Below, piece by piece: positions 34,935-44,148 of a stretch of DNA of 64,000 bases; the stretch's first letter is position 1, and each line of letters begins with the position of its first letter. The stretch is from positions 6,670,501 to 6,734,500 of the forward strand of contig NZ_CP112998.1 in NCBI RefSeq assembly GCF_026625565.1, given 5' to 3'. A program made the translations under genes and the position numbers. The notes below the pieces were generated by a model, which ran no database searches, was not told where the DNA came from, and saw nothing but the letters and a program-made list of their open reading frames with translations. The DNA comes from Dyadobacter pollutisoli (GTDB lineage Bacteria; Bacteroidota; Bacteroidia; Cytophagales; Spirosomataceae).

Positions 34935-36164
34935 TTATTCCAATTTCCTCAACTCATAAACCACCTCCTGTGGCTCGCTGTTGAGTATGATTTGTCCTTC
35001 AAGCCATTTGATGATCAGGTTTTGCTCTTCCAGGCCTTTCACGTGGCGTCCTTGTTCGTATCTGCGGAAACCGATGATGTAAGTCTGGTTCAATGGGCGG
35101 TACTGGAAAAAGTGCAGCTCATTCTTTTTCAGGATCATATTCCGCACTTCTTCGGACTTGGTGAACTGCGGACCTTGCCTGATTTCAACACCTGTTTCCC
35201 ATTCTTTAGCCGAAGCAGAAGCCACCTCGTTATTTTCTGATGTCAAAGTATAGTAACCTTTTTTCAGACCGGAAATCCTTACCATTCTTGCATTATCCAC
35301 GATCCAGCTCGCTGATTTGGGAGAAGGCAAAGGGAGGTACTTGTCCTGAACAATAAATTTTACGAGTGTACTTTCTTTGTCAGAGGGCACAATCCGTGCA
35401 TTTGATGCCTCCGATTTGTCTTTTGCAAAATTGATGGCAGTTGTCGCTTTGGCTGCATCCAGGCCCAGGGCTTTTTCGAGGATCGTTGCCAGATAGTAAT
35501 ATCCCAGTTCATTCAAATGAACCGTGTTTTCGACAATTGTTTCCTTTTTGCTGGTATTCAGGATTGGATTATAAATGTCGATAAACTGTTTTCCACGCTG
35601 TGCTGCCACTTCGGAAATGACTTTGGAATACAATTCAAGATCGGCATTTCTGTTGTCGATATGCTGAGAGGTGTCGCTGGAAACTACCGGTATGGTAGAT
35701 AGTAACACGGCTTTCGCACCGAGTTCATCGATTTTATCGAGCAATTTATTCAACCCTTCTTTGAAATGGGCGACACCAGCCTGTCCTTCCTGTGCTTCTA
35801 CGCCGCCATATCCCAGAAATACCACTGTTGGCTGCGTCTTAGTGAGGTCTTCGATCAGATGTTCGTAGGGAGTAGGAGGGTTGGTGTAGGTACTACGGGC
35901 CTCGCCCCATACATTGTCGCCGGTCCAGCCGAGGTTTCGGAATGTAATGCCTTTGTCAGAAAAGCGGGTGGTCAGCGCAAGTTCCAGGTAGCCGTATTGA
36001 AAGTCATTTTCGAAAATGGAGTTACCTAAGAATACGACACGATCGCCGTCTTTGAGGTTAAATGGGCTTTTTGGGGTACTTTGGGCCGTGACGAAATGCC
36101 CCAGGAAAATAAAAAACAGTAACGCAATGTGTCGGGGGTGAACCGGCACTACAAATTTTCTCAT
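34935..36164 (-). CDS. SGNH/GDSL hydrolase
   Basis: 409 residues with a signal segment (to about 28). Block I is VVFLGNSIFEND (catalytic Ser in GNSI). Block III is FLGYGGVE, with G where Asn is usual, and block V is NTVHLNELGY with the catalytic His but Asn/Thr where the triad Asp often lies. It is therefore an atypical SGNH enzyme that may use a Ser-His dyad. These secreted esterases usually remove acetyl or other acyl groups from polysaccharides. The C-terminal ~150 residues form an extra beta-rich domain. Confidence 0.78.
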   Translation of the reverse strand: MRKFVVPVHPRHIALLFFIFLGHFVTAQSTPKSPFNLKDGDRVVFLGNSIFENDFQYGYLELALTTRFSDKGITFRNLGWTGDNVWGEARSTYTNPPTPYEHLIEDLTKTQPTVVFLGYGGVEAQEGQAGVAHFKEGLNKLLDKIDELGAKAVLLSTIPVVSSDTSQHIDNRNADLELYSKVISEVAAQRGKQFIDIYNPILNTSKKETIVENTVHLNELGYYYLATILEKALGLDAAKATTAINFAKDKSEASNARIVPSDKESTLVKFIVQDKYLPLPSPKSASWIVDNARMVRISGLKKGYYTLTSENNEVASASAKEWETGVEIRQGPQFTKSEEVRNMILKKNELHFFQYRPLNQTYIIGFRRYEQGRHVKGLEEQNLIIKWLEGQIILNSEPQEVVYELRKLE

Positions 36165-36258
36165 GCACTTTGGGTTTAGATATTAAGATATAAAGAACCT
36201 GGCCTGTATAAAATAACCATAGGTTAGCAAAAACATCGAAATGCTTGGTTGGGAATGG

Positions 36259-37539
36259 TCATAATTGCCCGATATCCACAGGTTTGGGCGTGGAACGAAC
36301 AGGCGTGGGTATCACGACGAAGGAAATAATGGTAGCAAGTACCAACGCCACCGCCATCAGTGTATAAGAAGCATTGAAATTCCCGGTTTGGGTATTGAGA
36401 TAGCCTACCAGGTAGGAGCCTGCAAATGAACCCAATGCGCCAAGACTATTGATCAGCCCGATCGCGCCGCCAGCTACATTTTTAGGCAAGATTTCAGCAA
36501 TAGCTGCAAAGAAAGGGCCGTAGGGTGTGTAAAGCGCCCCTCCCGCTACAACCAGCAACGCATAGGAGATCCAGAACTTATCAGGCCCAAGGAATACTGC
36601 TCCATAAAGGCATATGGCTGCGATCAATAAAAATGGCCAGACGAATATTTTGCGATTGCCGGTTTTGTCTGAAAAATAGGACGCAGCCAGCATTCCAATG
36701 ACAGCAAAAAGATAGGGTACGGCGGATAACCAGCCCGTATTCACCATGCTCATATTGGGGGCCGCTTTGATAATGGAAGGCAGCCACATTACAAATCCAT
36801 AAACGCCGACGCTCCATAGTAAATATTGAAAACATAGCAGGATCACTTTCGTGGATTTGAAAGCCTCTGCATAATTTTTAACAGGTTTGATGCCAGCTTG
36901 CTCTGCCTGAAGCTTTTCTTCCACAGCGCGTTTTTCTTCTTCCGTAAGCCAGTTTGCATTCATTGGACGCTCGTCGATCAGGCGCCACCAGATAAATGCC
37001 CAGATAATGCCCGGCGCTCCCTGCAAAATAAACATCCACCGCCAGCCCATGGAATCGATGAGGTAGCCGGACAATACCGACATCCAGAGCACCGTAACCG
37101 GATTTCCCAATATCAGGAAAGTATTGGCCCGCGAGCGTTCTTCTTTGGTAAACCACTGGCTCAAAAGGATCAGCATAGCAGGCATTACCGCACTTTCTAC
37201 CACGCCTAGCATAAACCGGATCACGATGAGCGAAGTGGTATCATTGACCATCCCGGTAGCAGCTGCGAGTGCTCCCCAGAGGATCAGTGAAATGAATATC
37301 AGTTTTTTGGCTGTGCGCGTCGCTGCGTAATGTGCGCCGGGAATTTGGAAAAAGAAATAACCCAGGAAGAATAATGAGCTCAGTAATGTGGAAGTATTGG
37401 GGGTAATGTCAAGATCTTTGGCCATGCCGCCGGCTACTGCAAAACCAAAATTTGCCCTGTCGAGGTACGCGAGGCTGTATGTGACAAAAACAACCGGAAT
37501 GATGCGGAACCATCGTTTTTGGGCTAGCTGTGGTTTCAT
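36259..37539 (-). CDS. MFS transporter (anion:cation symporter type)
   Basis: 426 residues with twelve membrane helices. The motif SLAYLDRANFGFAVAGG near the N-terminus and the loop QWFTKEERSRAN are typical of the ACS family, which imports organic anions such as hexuronates, tartrate or phthalate with protons. It has no neighbour in operon spacing. A perfect 15-bp inverted repeat lies just upstream (37550-37588). The substrate is unknown; a sugar acid is plausible given the genes around it. Confidence 0.87.
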   Translation of the reverse strand: MKPQLAQKRWFRIIPVVFVTYSLAYLDRANFGFAVAGGMAKDLDITPNTSTLLSSLFFLGYFFFQIPGAHYAATRTAKKLIFISLILWGALAAATGMVNDTTSLIVIRFMLGVVESAVMPAMLILLSQWFTKEERSRANTFLILGNPVTVLWMSVLSGYLIDSMGWRWMFILQGAPGIIWAFIWWRLIDERPMNANWLTEEEKRAVEEKLQAEQAGIKPVKNYAEAFKSTKVILLCFQYLLWSVGVYGFVMWLPSIIKAAPNMSMVNTGWLSAVPYLFAVIGMLAASYFSDKTGNRKIFVWPFLLIAAICLYGAVFLGPDKFWISYALLVVAGGALYTPYGPFFAAIAEILPKNVAGGAIGLINSLGALGSFAGSYLVGYLNTQTGNFNASYTLMAVALVLATIISFVVIPTPVRSTPKPVDIGQL

Positions 37540-37549
37540 GTATGGAGCT

Positions 37550-37588
37550 TTTTAAAAGAGAAAGCAATGGAGACTTTCTCTTTTAAAA
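37550..37588. promoter_or_regulatory. Perfect 15-bp inverted repeat upstream of MFS gene
   Basis: TTTTAAAAGAGAAAG (37550-37564) and its exact complement (37574-37588) flank a 9-nt loop, 11 bp before the MFS start codon and between divergent genes. It may be an operator or a 5'-leader hairpin. It is not at the end of any plus-strand gene, so a terminator role is less likely. Confidence 0.5.
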
Positions 37589-37684
37589 TAGAATTGAGAC
37601 CATTTCTACCTGAATCTAATGCGGATCGGTTGATTATTGACGCGGCACAGATATTGATAATGACGTTTCTTAAACTTTATTGAA

Positions 37685-37855
37685 ATGGCAAAAGCGAAAA
37701 AAGGCAGCAGGAAGAAAAATAAATTGGGCGTCAAAAATTCCCTGGTCAACAACATCAATGCCCGCAAGAAAAAAGGCAAATCCAGACCAAAAAGCAAAAA
37801 AACGGTTAGTAAGAAGTCTTACGCCAAGATGAAGAAAAACTGGGGGAAGAAGTGA
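37685..37855 (+). CDS. Small highly basic protein
   Basis: 56 residues, about 40% Lys plus Arg, starting MAKAKKGSRKKNKLG and ending MKKNWGKK, with no acidic residues. The middle has SLVNNINARKKKGKSRPKSK. It may bind RNA, ribosomes or DNA by charge; the family is one I associate with Bacteroidota, without an assigned function. The ATG at 37685 has the upstream context TTGAA. It stands between the divergent MFS gene and the convergent vapC. Confidence 0.7.
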   Translation: MAKAKKGSRKKNKLGVKNSLVNNINARKKKGKSRPKSKKTVSKKSYAKMKKNWGKK

Positions 37856-37869
37856 TTACTGTTTCCAGA

Positions 37870-38268
37870 TTAAACCTGGTATTTTCTGGGATTGATGTAT
37901 TTCAAGTGCAGGATCTTGCCAAAGTCGGGATCATTGTCTGATAGCAAAATCAAATTGTGGCAGAGAGCGGTTGCCGCAATGATGGCGTCGGGTATTTTGA
38001 CCTTGAATAATTTTCTTATCTCAATTGTCTTTTGCACAATCAGTTCTGTTAGTTCATATTCAGTCGTTACACTTATAAACTGGGTAATGAATTGAAGTAA
38101 ATCTTCTCTATTAGGTGAAAACCCCAGGAGCTCGATCCTTGTTATGACCGATATTTGGGCCTCGCCGCTATCTAAGATGTTATCTATTAGACTTAGCCCG
38201 TCCTCTGAGAGGCTTTCTTGCAGATATTTAGGAATAATGTTGGTGTCGATCAGATATCTCTTTCCCAT
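37870..38268 (-). CDS. vapC: VapC-like PIN-domain toxin
   Basis: 132 residues with a complete PIN acidic site: D8 in LIDTN, E46 in RIELLG, D94 in KIPDAIIAATA, and D111/D113 in LSDNDPDF. PIN toxins cut RNA, often tRNA. The start overlaps the end of the upstream antitoxin gene by 19 bp, the usual coupled arrangement of vapBC pairs. Confidence 0.88.
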   Translation of the reverse strand: MGKRYLIDTNIIPKYLQESLSEDGLSLIDNILDSGEAQISVITRIELLGFSPNREDLLQFITQFISVTTEYELTELIVQKTIEIRKLFKVKIPDAIIAATALCHNLILLSDNDPDFGKILHLKYINPRKYQV

Positions 38269-38495
38269 TCATTCCTGATATTTTCGAAATATGTTTTAAT
38301 GTCCTTTTGGTCTTCTTTGTTAATACCTTTCCAGGCTCCTCTGAGTTTTGTGGAGAGAGGCTTGTTGGGTTGCTTTTCATCCTCCGCCACTTCATCAGTG
38401 AAAGTAACGATGACCTTAACTTTATGATTTACTTTGGGTTTTTCTTTTAAGATGATCTGCCCGTTTTCGTAAATTCCTTCTACCGTTGTGAGCAT
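38250..38495 (-). CDS. vapB: VapB-like antitoxin
   Basis: 81 residues. The N-terminal strand segment MLTTVEGIYENGQIILKEKP resembles the DUF104/DUF2281 AbrB-like antitoxins found with PIN toxins. A charged helical tail follows (LRGAWKGINKEDQKDIK) that would block VapC. It lies upstream of and overlaps vapC by 19 bp. Confidence 0.82.
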   Translation of the reverse strand: MLTTVEGIYENGQIILKEKPKVNHKVKVIVTFTDEVAEDEKQPNKPLSTKLRGAWKGINKEDQKDIKTYFENIRNEWERDI

Positions 38496-38588
38496 CTGTT
38501 CTATTTTTTATCTCAAATATAATCATTTTGTAGCTAAACTGTCTTGCCCAGAAAAGGGGGCTGATGTTTCACTTTATCTGCAACATTA

Positions 38589-39542
38589 TCAAGACACTAT
38601 ATTCTTCGGGTTGCCTGCAATGAAATGTTCCAGATTATCTGCTACCATTTGGAGAAGCCGCTTTCTTGCTTCAAATGATGCCCAGGCTACGTGTGGCGTA
38701 ATGATGCAGTTCGGTGCTGATAATAGTGGATTGTCTGGTTTGGGTGGCTCAACCGACAAAACATCCAGACCTGCTCCTGCAATGCTGCCATTGTGCAATG
38801 CTTCTGCGAGGTCTGCTTCGTTGATCAATGGTCCGCGGCCGGTATTGAGGATAACTGCATTGGGTTTCATCCATGATAACCGCTCCGCATTGATCAGATT
38901 TTTGGTTTCTTCGGTCAAAGGACAATGAAAACTGACTACATCACTGCTTTTGAAAAGCGCTTCCAGTGTGACCATTTTAATGTCGTCATTGTCTGTTTGA
39001 GCGGGGTTTTTGCGGTAAGCAACGACTTTCATTCCAAAGGCCAGTGCAATTTTCGCGACTTGCGAACCGATATCACCAAGACCGACGAGTCCCATTGTTT
39101 TTCCGGCCAGTTCGGTCAATGGAGTTTTCCAGTAGCAGAAATCGGGAGAGGAAACCCATTCACCGTTGAAAACGCTTTGGCTGTGCAATTCGGCATGGTT
39201 GACGAGGGCGAGCAGCAAGGCAAATGTCTGTTGCGCCACGGAAGCAGGGCCATAAGCTTTTACATTGGTAACAGTGATGTTGTGCTTTTGAGCAGCGGCA
39301 ATGTCAATGTTGTTAAAGCCTGTGGCCATTACGCCTATGTATTTGACATTGGGCAGCTGGTCCAGGATCTTTTCCGAGAGTACTACTTTATTGACCAGAA
39401 TAATCTCAGCATCGGCCGCTCGCTCTACGATTTCATCTTCTTTGGATCTGTCGTATACTGTCACGTTCCCAAGCAGATGCAGCGGCGCCCAGTCCAGGTC
39501 ACCAGGATTTAGTGTGTAGCCGTCGAGGATTACTATTTTCAT
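38589..39542 (-). CDS. D-2-hydroxyacid dehydrogenase (glycerate dehydrogenase-like)
   Basis: 317 residues of the D-isomer-specific 2-hydroxyacid dehydrogenase family. The NAD-binding motif GLVGLGDIGSQVAK lies near 151-164. Catalytic residues sit in LNTGRGPLI (Arg), LDVLSVEPP (Glu) and ITPHVAWASFEAR (His). The closest subgroup appears to be hydroxypyruvate/glyoxylate reductase or glycerate dehydrogenase. It has no operon partner. Confidence 0.88.
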   Translation of the reverse strand: MKIVILDGYTLNPGDLDWAPLHLLGNVTVYDRSKEDEIVERAADAEIILVNKVVLSEKILDQLPNVKYIGVMATGFNNIDIAAAQKHNITVTNVKAYGPASVAQQTFALLLALVNHAELHSQSVFNGEWVSSPDFCYWKTPLTELAGKTMGLVGLGDIGSQVAKIALAFGMKVVAYRKNPAQTDNDDIKMVTLEALFKSSDVVSFHCPLTEETKNLINAERLSWMKPNAVILNTGRGPLINEADLAEALHNGSIAGAGLDVLSVEPPKPDNPLLSAPNCIITPHVAWASFEARKRLLQMVADNLEHFIAGNPKNIVS

Positions 39543-39573
39543 TTTGTGGGGATTAGGATTTTAAATTTGTTTG

Positions 39574-40728
39574 TTAAATATTTCTCCATCCTGAAACCGT
39601 ATAAAGGCTTCTTTGCTGATCTTCATTACCTCCGTATATCAAGGTTTTCTTTCCGACTTTATTCAAGGCAATATCACTGAAAAAATTCATTCCTTTGAAA
39701 TGTTCCGTCATAATGGTCTGAGTGGCCTTTATTTCGAAGATATCAAATACATTGCCGTTTTGTGTCAGCATATCCACTTCATGTCCATTGGAATCCCGCC
39801 AAAACCAGTACTCCTGATGCAGGTACTGATGCTCGTTTTTCTTTTGGTACTCGGCGATGACCATGTTTTCAAATATATTTCCCCTTAATGGACTTTCACG
39901 CAATGCTTCCGCATTTCTTATACCTAGAATGTGGCACAACAGGCCTGTATCGTAGAAATACAGCTTCGAAGTTTTAACAACTCTCTTGTTGAAGTCTTGA
40001 TAAAAAGGTTGAAGCCGGAAAAGTATGTATCTGCTTTCAAGGATAGAGATCCACGCCTTGGCTGTGGGTTGTGAAATGCCACATTCATTAGCTAAGGAAT
40101 TCAAGTTTAACAATTGTCCAACCCTCGCCGCACAGAGGCCTAGGAATGTTCTGAATTGTCTCGTATCACGAATGTTAACCAGTTCTGTCACATCACGTTC
40201 TACATAGGTTTGCATGTAATTGGCGTAGAAAACGGATGGGTTGATATCACGATCGTAAATAGCGGGATAAAAGCCGTTGATGCACGCGCTCAAATAATCT
40301 TCTGCCAGTAAATTATCTGATTTCATTTCGTCAAAATCAAAAGGTAAAAGCTTGAATAACGCGACTCTTCCAGCCAGGCTTTGCGTGATGTTCTTTATTA
40401 AGTGAAAATTTTGTGAACCGGAAAGTACGAACTGGCCCATTTTTCCGCTGATGTCTACAAGAGTTTGAATGTAGGAGAATAGGATCGGGGCTTGCTGCGC
40501 TTCATCCAAAATTATCCGGCTTCCGTATCTGCTTAAAAATCCTAAGGGATCGTCCTGTGCGAACGCTCTATTGTTCGGATCTTCAAGTGAAATATATTCG
40601 TAGTCGTTGAAAAGTGTTTTTAATAAGGTTGTTTTGCCAGACTGTCTTGGGCCCGTCACAGCAATGACTGGATACTTGTCGCGCTGTATCTGAATGGATT
40701 CGGCTATGTGTCTGTTTATGAAGTTCAT
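39574..40728 (-). CDS. AAA_14/DUF4143 ATP-binding protein
   Basis: 384 residues: an AAA_14 ATPase domain with Walker A GPRQSGKTT (26-34) and Walker B RIILDEAQQ (D75/E76), then a C-terminal DUF4143 nuclease-like domain (about 190-350) with YWFWRDSNGHEVDML. The family is very common and variable in copy number in Bacteroidota; its role is uncertain, with a possible link to DNA processing or toxin-antitoxin behaviour. Four 22-bp direct repeats lie directly upstream. Confidence 0.85.
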   Translation of the reverse strand: MNFINRHIAESIQIQRDKYPVIAVTGPRQSGKTTLLKTLFNDYEYISLEDPNNRAFAQDDPLGFLSRYGSRIILDEAQQAPILFSYIQTLVDISGKMGQFVLSGSQNFHLIKNITQSLAGRVALFKLLPFDFDEMKSDNLLAEDYLSACINGFYPAIYDRDINPSVFYANYMQTYVERDVTELVNIRDTRQFRTFLGLCAARVGQLLNLNSLANECGISQPTAKAWISILESRYILFRLQPFYQDFNKRVVKTSKLYFYDTGLLCHILGIRNAEALRESPLRGNIFENMVIAEYQKKNEHQYLHQEYWFWRDSNGHEVDMLTQNGNVFDIFEIKATQTIMTEHFKGMNFFSDIALNKVGKKTLIYGGNEDQQRSLYTVSGWRNI

Positions 40729-40766
40729 AAGTTCATTATTCTGTCACAAATGTACACTCAATTTTG

Positions 40767-40842
40767 AAATTACATAACTTTTATTTTTAAATTACATAGA
40801 CTTTACTTTGAAATTACATAACATCTATTTTGAAATTACATA
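40767..40842. repeat. Four 22-bp direct repeats upstream of the AAA_14 gene
   Basis: AAATTACATA begins at 40767, 40789, 40811 and 40833, an exact 22-bp period (two helical turns). The spacer between cores is T-rich and variable. The array ends 39 bp before the start codon of the ATPase gene. The regular helical phasing suggests a protein-binding array. Confidence 0.75.
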
Positions 40843-40872
40843 AAAAAGCCTTCCTGATTCGCTCAGAAAGGC
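40842..40872 (-). terminator. Intrinsic terminator of the M1 peptidase gene
   Basis: On the minus strand GCCTTTCTGA-gcgaa-TCAGGAAGGC (40872-40848, one wobble pair) is followed by six T residues (40847-40842). It starts 27 bp after the stop at 40899. Confidence 0.8.
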
Positions 40873-40898
40873 AACTGTTTTTTTAAACTGGTATAGTC

Positions 40899-43280
40899 CT
40901 AATTTTTCGGATCGCTGCTGATCTTGCCGGCTCCGGCACCTTGCTGTTGCATTGGATTTAGTGCCTTTTGAGTCTGTTGCTGTTTGAAGATCTGGAAACG
41001 CGTTGGTTTCGCAATTCTTGGGAAAGCGTTGTTTTCGGTGTCGATATCGGCGATCTGGAAGTAAGGATCCAATGTCCATTGAACCACTTTCTTTTTGGTA
41101 GATATTACCTTATTAACCTGTGCATCGTTGAAGCGCCAGATCTCAGCAGGATATACGGCCACAGAATCAGTGCCGTCTTCAAAACCCATTTTCACGATCA
41201 CAGGCATCGGTAAGCCACCTTTGTTTTTTATTGAAATGGTGTAAAAATTAGTGTTTTCCTGAATCAATTGACGCTCGTCTTCCGAAAGGGTGGATAGGTA
41301 CTGATCATATTTCTGCTTGTCAGCCTCAGTGACCTTGAACGGGTCGTAGCGGTTGTAAAAATCAGCCATGGTGGAATCCTGCGCTACAACAGTCTCGCCT
41401 TTTGTTTTGGCGTCCTGCATTTTACTCATTGTTGCAGCTTTGCGAGCGGCTTCTTTGCGTGCAATTTCTTTCTCAATGGCAGGGTTTTGCGTATCAATGC
41501 TAAACCAGTCCACACTTACCAGATCCTGATCAACAGGCTCGGTGCCATAGAACCATCCTTTCCAGAACCAGTCGAGGTCTACACCCGAAGCATCTTCCAT
41601 AGTACGAAAAAAATCGGACGGGGTAGGGCTTTTAAATCTCCATCTGGTTGCATATTCTTTGAAAGCATGGTCAAACAACTCGCGGCCCATAACGGTTTCA
41701 CGCAGAATATTCAATGCTGTTGCAGGTTTTCCGTAAGCATTAGGTCCAAGGCCGATCACATTCTCCGCAGAAGCCATAATCGGGCTCAGTACCGATTTAT
41801 CTGACGACATATATTCAGTGATCATATTAGGTTCGCCGCGGCGGGTCGGGAAGTTGTAGTCCCATTCTTTTTCTGCCAGATATTGACAGAATGTATTCAA
41901 GCCTTCGTCCATCCAGGCCCATTGACGCTCATCGGAGTTGACGATCATCGGGAAGAAATTGTGGCCAACTTCGTGGATGATCACACCGATCATGCCATAT
42001 TTTGTTGCTTCGCTATATGTACCATCTTCTTCGGGACGACCTCCATTGAAGCTGATCATCGGATATTCCATACCGCCGCCCGATACGCCGTGGCAGGAAA
42101 TGGCCACTGGATAAGGATATTCAAATGTACGTGCGCCGTATGATTTCAATGTATGGGCCACCGCGCGTGTCGAGTATTGCTCCCAAAGCGGATTACCTTC
42201 TTTTGGATAAATAGACATACACCAGATCTTGCGGCCGTCCTTGTACACATCGCTTTGCATGGCATCCCAGATGAATTTCCGGCTGCTCGCGAATGCAAAG
42301 TCACGTACATTGTCTGCTTTGTAGATCCAGGTTTTCTTACCCGGCGTTTTGTTTTCGCGTTTTTCTGCTTTCTCAGCTTCGGCCTGGGTGACGATCAATA
42401 CCGGGTTTTTGGATGTTTCGGCTTGTTTCAGACGTTGCTTCTGAGCGGCAGTCAGCACTTGTGCGTAGTTCTGGCACTCGCCGCTGGCTGCTACCACGTG
42501 GTCGGCGGGGGCGGTGATGGCTACTTTGTAATTTCCAAAAATCAATGCAAACTCACCCTGACCAAGGAATTGCTTGTGGTTCCAGCCATTGACATCGTCG
42601 TAAGGTGCCAGACGTGGAAACCAATGCGCGATGAAATAGTTGGCGTTACCGTCTTTCGGGAAATATTCATATCCGCTGCGACCATAGTATTCGGTAATGT
42701 AGTAGCTCCAATCTACTCCAAAAACGAAAGAAGTACCGGGCTTCAATGTCGCAGGCAGGTCAATGCGCATCATGGTACCATTGATTGTGTACGGCAATGC
42801 TTTTCCGGCTTTGTCTTTTACCGCTGCAATCTGATAGCCATATTCCTTTTTAGGGTCCAGATTAGAACCTCTGCCGTTGTTCAGTGCCTGTAACTGCGCC
42901 GGGCTCATACCTTTTGCATTCACAGAGCCCGTACGGGACATTGCGCCAATTCCGTCTTTTTTGAAAAGGTTCTGATCTAGTTGCAGCCAGATGTATTTCA
43001 GGTCGTCGGGCGACTGATTGAAAAAAGTAATGGTCTCGGAACCAATGATACGACGGTTGTCATCGTCAAGTTCTACTTTAATGTCGTAATCCGCGCGCTG
43101 CTGCCAGTATTCGCGGCCAGGAGCGCCGGAAGCTGCCCGGTAAGAGTTAGGTGTGGGAAGCACTGTGCCAAGCTGTTCGAAGCGGTCGTTGGCCTTATAG
43201 TTCGGTGAAACGGGCAGCTGCTGGGCCATAGAAGCCATGGAAATCAGCAGGGTCAGTAAAGGGAGAAGTGTTTTTTTCAT
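40899..43280 (-). CDS. M1 family metallopeptidase (aminopeptidase)
   Basis: 793 residues with a signal peptide (1-19). The zinc motif HEVGHNFFP with the downstream Glu in WMDEGLNTF (about 435-460) identifies an M1 gluzincin, and CHGVSGGGMEYPM is the exopeptidase GxMEN-like motif in variant form (GGMEYP). The C-terminus is Gln-rich (QQQTQKALNPMQQQ). It is exported and probably trims peptides in the periplasm or at the surface. Confidence 0.88.
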   Translation of the reverse strand: MKKTLLPLLTLLISMASMAQQLPVSPNYKANDRFEQLGTVLPTPNSYRAASGAPGREYWQQRADYDIKVELDDDNRRIIGSETITFFNQSPDDLKYIWLQLDQNLFKKDGIGAMSRTGSVNAKGMSPAQLQALNNGRGSNLDPKKEYGYQIAAVKDKAGKALPYTINGTMMRIDLPATLKPGTSFVFGVDWSYYITEYYGRSGYEYFPKDGNANYFIAHWFPRLAPYDDVNGWNHKQFLGQGEFALIFGNYKVAITAPADHVVAASGECQNYAQVLTAAQKQRLKQAETSKNPVLIVTQAEAEKAEKRENKTPGKKTWIYKADNVRDFAFASSRKFIWDAMQSDVYKDGRKIWCMSIYPKEGNPLWEQYSTRAVAHTLKSYGARTFEYPYPVAISCHGVSGGGMEYPMISFNGGRPEEDGTYSEATKYGMIGVIIHEVGHNFFPMIVNSDERQWAWMDEGLNTFCQYLAEKEWDYNFPTRRGEPNMITEYMSSDKSVLSPIMASAENVIGLGPNAYGKPATALNILRETVMGRELFDHAFKEYATRWRFKSPTPSDFFRTMEDASGVDLDWFWKGWFYGTEPVDQDLVSVDWFSIDTQNPAIEKEIARKEAARKAATMSKMQDAKTKGETVVAQDSTMADFYNRYDPFKVTEADKQKYDQYLSTLSEDERQLIQENTNFYTISIKNKGGLPMPVIVKMGFEDGTDSVAVYPAEIWRFNDAQVNKVISTKKKVVQWTLDPYFQIADIDTENNAFPRIAKPTRFQIFKQQQTQKALNPMQQQGAGAGKISSDPKN

Positions 43281-43312
43281 AATTAGCAGATCATTGAGAT
43301 ATTGATTTTTTC

Positions 43313-43936
43313 TTAGTTTACAGACATACCCATCAGTGTGCGGAAAAACGGGTTGTTCAGGATCAGGGAGAAGGCCATTCCAAATATGATACCGGACAGA
43401 ATGTTGATCCAGTTGATCCTTTGAATGCGCATCAGCTCGATGAGTACGAAGGAGACAGACAAAATAATGAACACAATGATGAGCTGGCCCAGCTCCAATC
43501 CTACATTGAACCCTAGCAATGGGTTGAATATTTGAGCTTCTTTACCCAACAGGGTTTTAAGGTAATTGGAAAAGCCGAGTCCGTGGATCAGCCCGAAAAA
43601 CATGGCCAGAGGATACCTGAGCGTGGACGTTTGTTCTTTTTTGCTAAAAGAGCTTTTTGGTATTTGGTAAAAGAAATTGAGCGATGCCGTGATCATGATG
43701 GTAACCGGTATCAGAAGTTCAATCCAGTCACGGTTGATGCTTACCAGCCCCATGGTGGCCAGCGCGAGGGTAATAGAATGCCCGATAGTGAAGGCCGTCA
43801 CCAGAATGACCACCTTTTTCCAGTCAATTAAAGTATATACGGTACAAAGCGCCATGATAAAAAGGATATGGTCATAGCCATTGGAATCGGTAATGTGACT
43901 GAAACCTAGTTGTAGGTACGCCTGGAACTCGGACAT
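43313..43936 (-). CDS. HupE/UreJ-family membrane protein
   Basis: 207 residues with about six membrane helices and conserved family positions: GFSHITDSNGYDHILFI, FGLIHGLGFSNYL and FNVGLELGQL. HupE/UreJ proteins are proposed to carry nickel or other metals, though in Bacteroidota they often occur without hydrogenase or urease. It lies 32 bp downstream of... the M1 gene start on the same strand, so it is transcribed ahead of and possibly together with that gene. A TAATTTTG box lies at 43977-43970. Confidence 0.8.
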   Translation of the reverse strand: MSEFQAYLQLGFSHITDSNGYDHILFIMALCTVYTLIDWKKVVILVTAFTIGHSITLALATMGLVSINRDWIELLIPVTIMITASLNFFYQIPKSSFSKKEQTSTLRYPLAMFFGLIHGLGFSNYLKTLLGKEAQIFNPLLGFNVGLELGQLIIVFIILSVSFVLIELMRIQRINWINILSGIIFGMAFSLILNNPFFRTLMGMSVN

Positions 43937-44086
43937 TTAGTGGTAATAAGAGATTAGGTAGCATCCTGCCAAAATTAATTGTCAAGACAAAAAACATGAA
44001 CCCGAAGATATTCTTTTCGTTGGAGGAAAACAATACCGGGCGCCAAAAGGCATGAAGATGTCGCCAAAGGCCATATGTGGACAAAC

Positions 44087-44121
44087 AAAAAAGACCGGGA
44101 GCATAGCCCCGGCCTTTTTAA
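44087..44121. terminator. Bidirectional terminator
   Basis: AAAAAGACCGGG / CCCCGGCCTTTTT with a 7-nt loop: a GC-rich stem flanked by A and T runs on each side. It ends the TonB receptor/lipoprotein operon (minus strand) 28 bp after the stop at 44149. Confidence 0.8.
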
Positions 44122-44148
44122 ATTCTGACACCAATTATATAAGACTTT

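Noticed and set aside
40767..40842. CRISPR-like array
   Set aside because: Period is 22 bp with a 10-bp core, spacers are short and T-rich, and there are no cas genes; it fits an operator array better.
42153..42893. 246-codon plus-strand open frame
   Set aside because: It lies inside the M1 peptidase gene and reads as Cys/His/Phe-rich nonsense typical of an antisense shadow.
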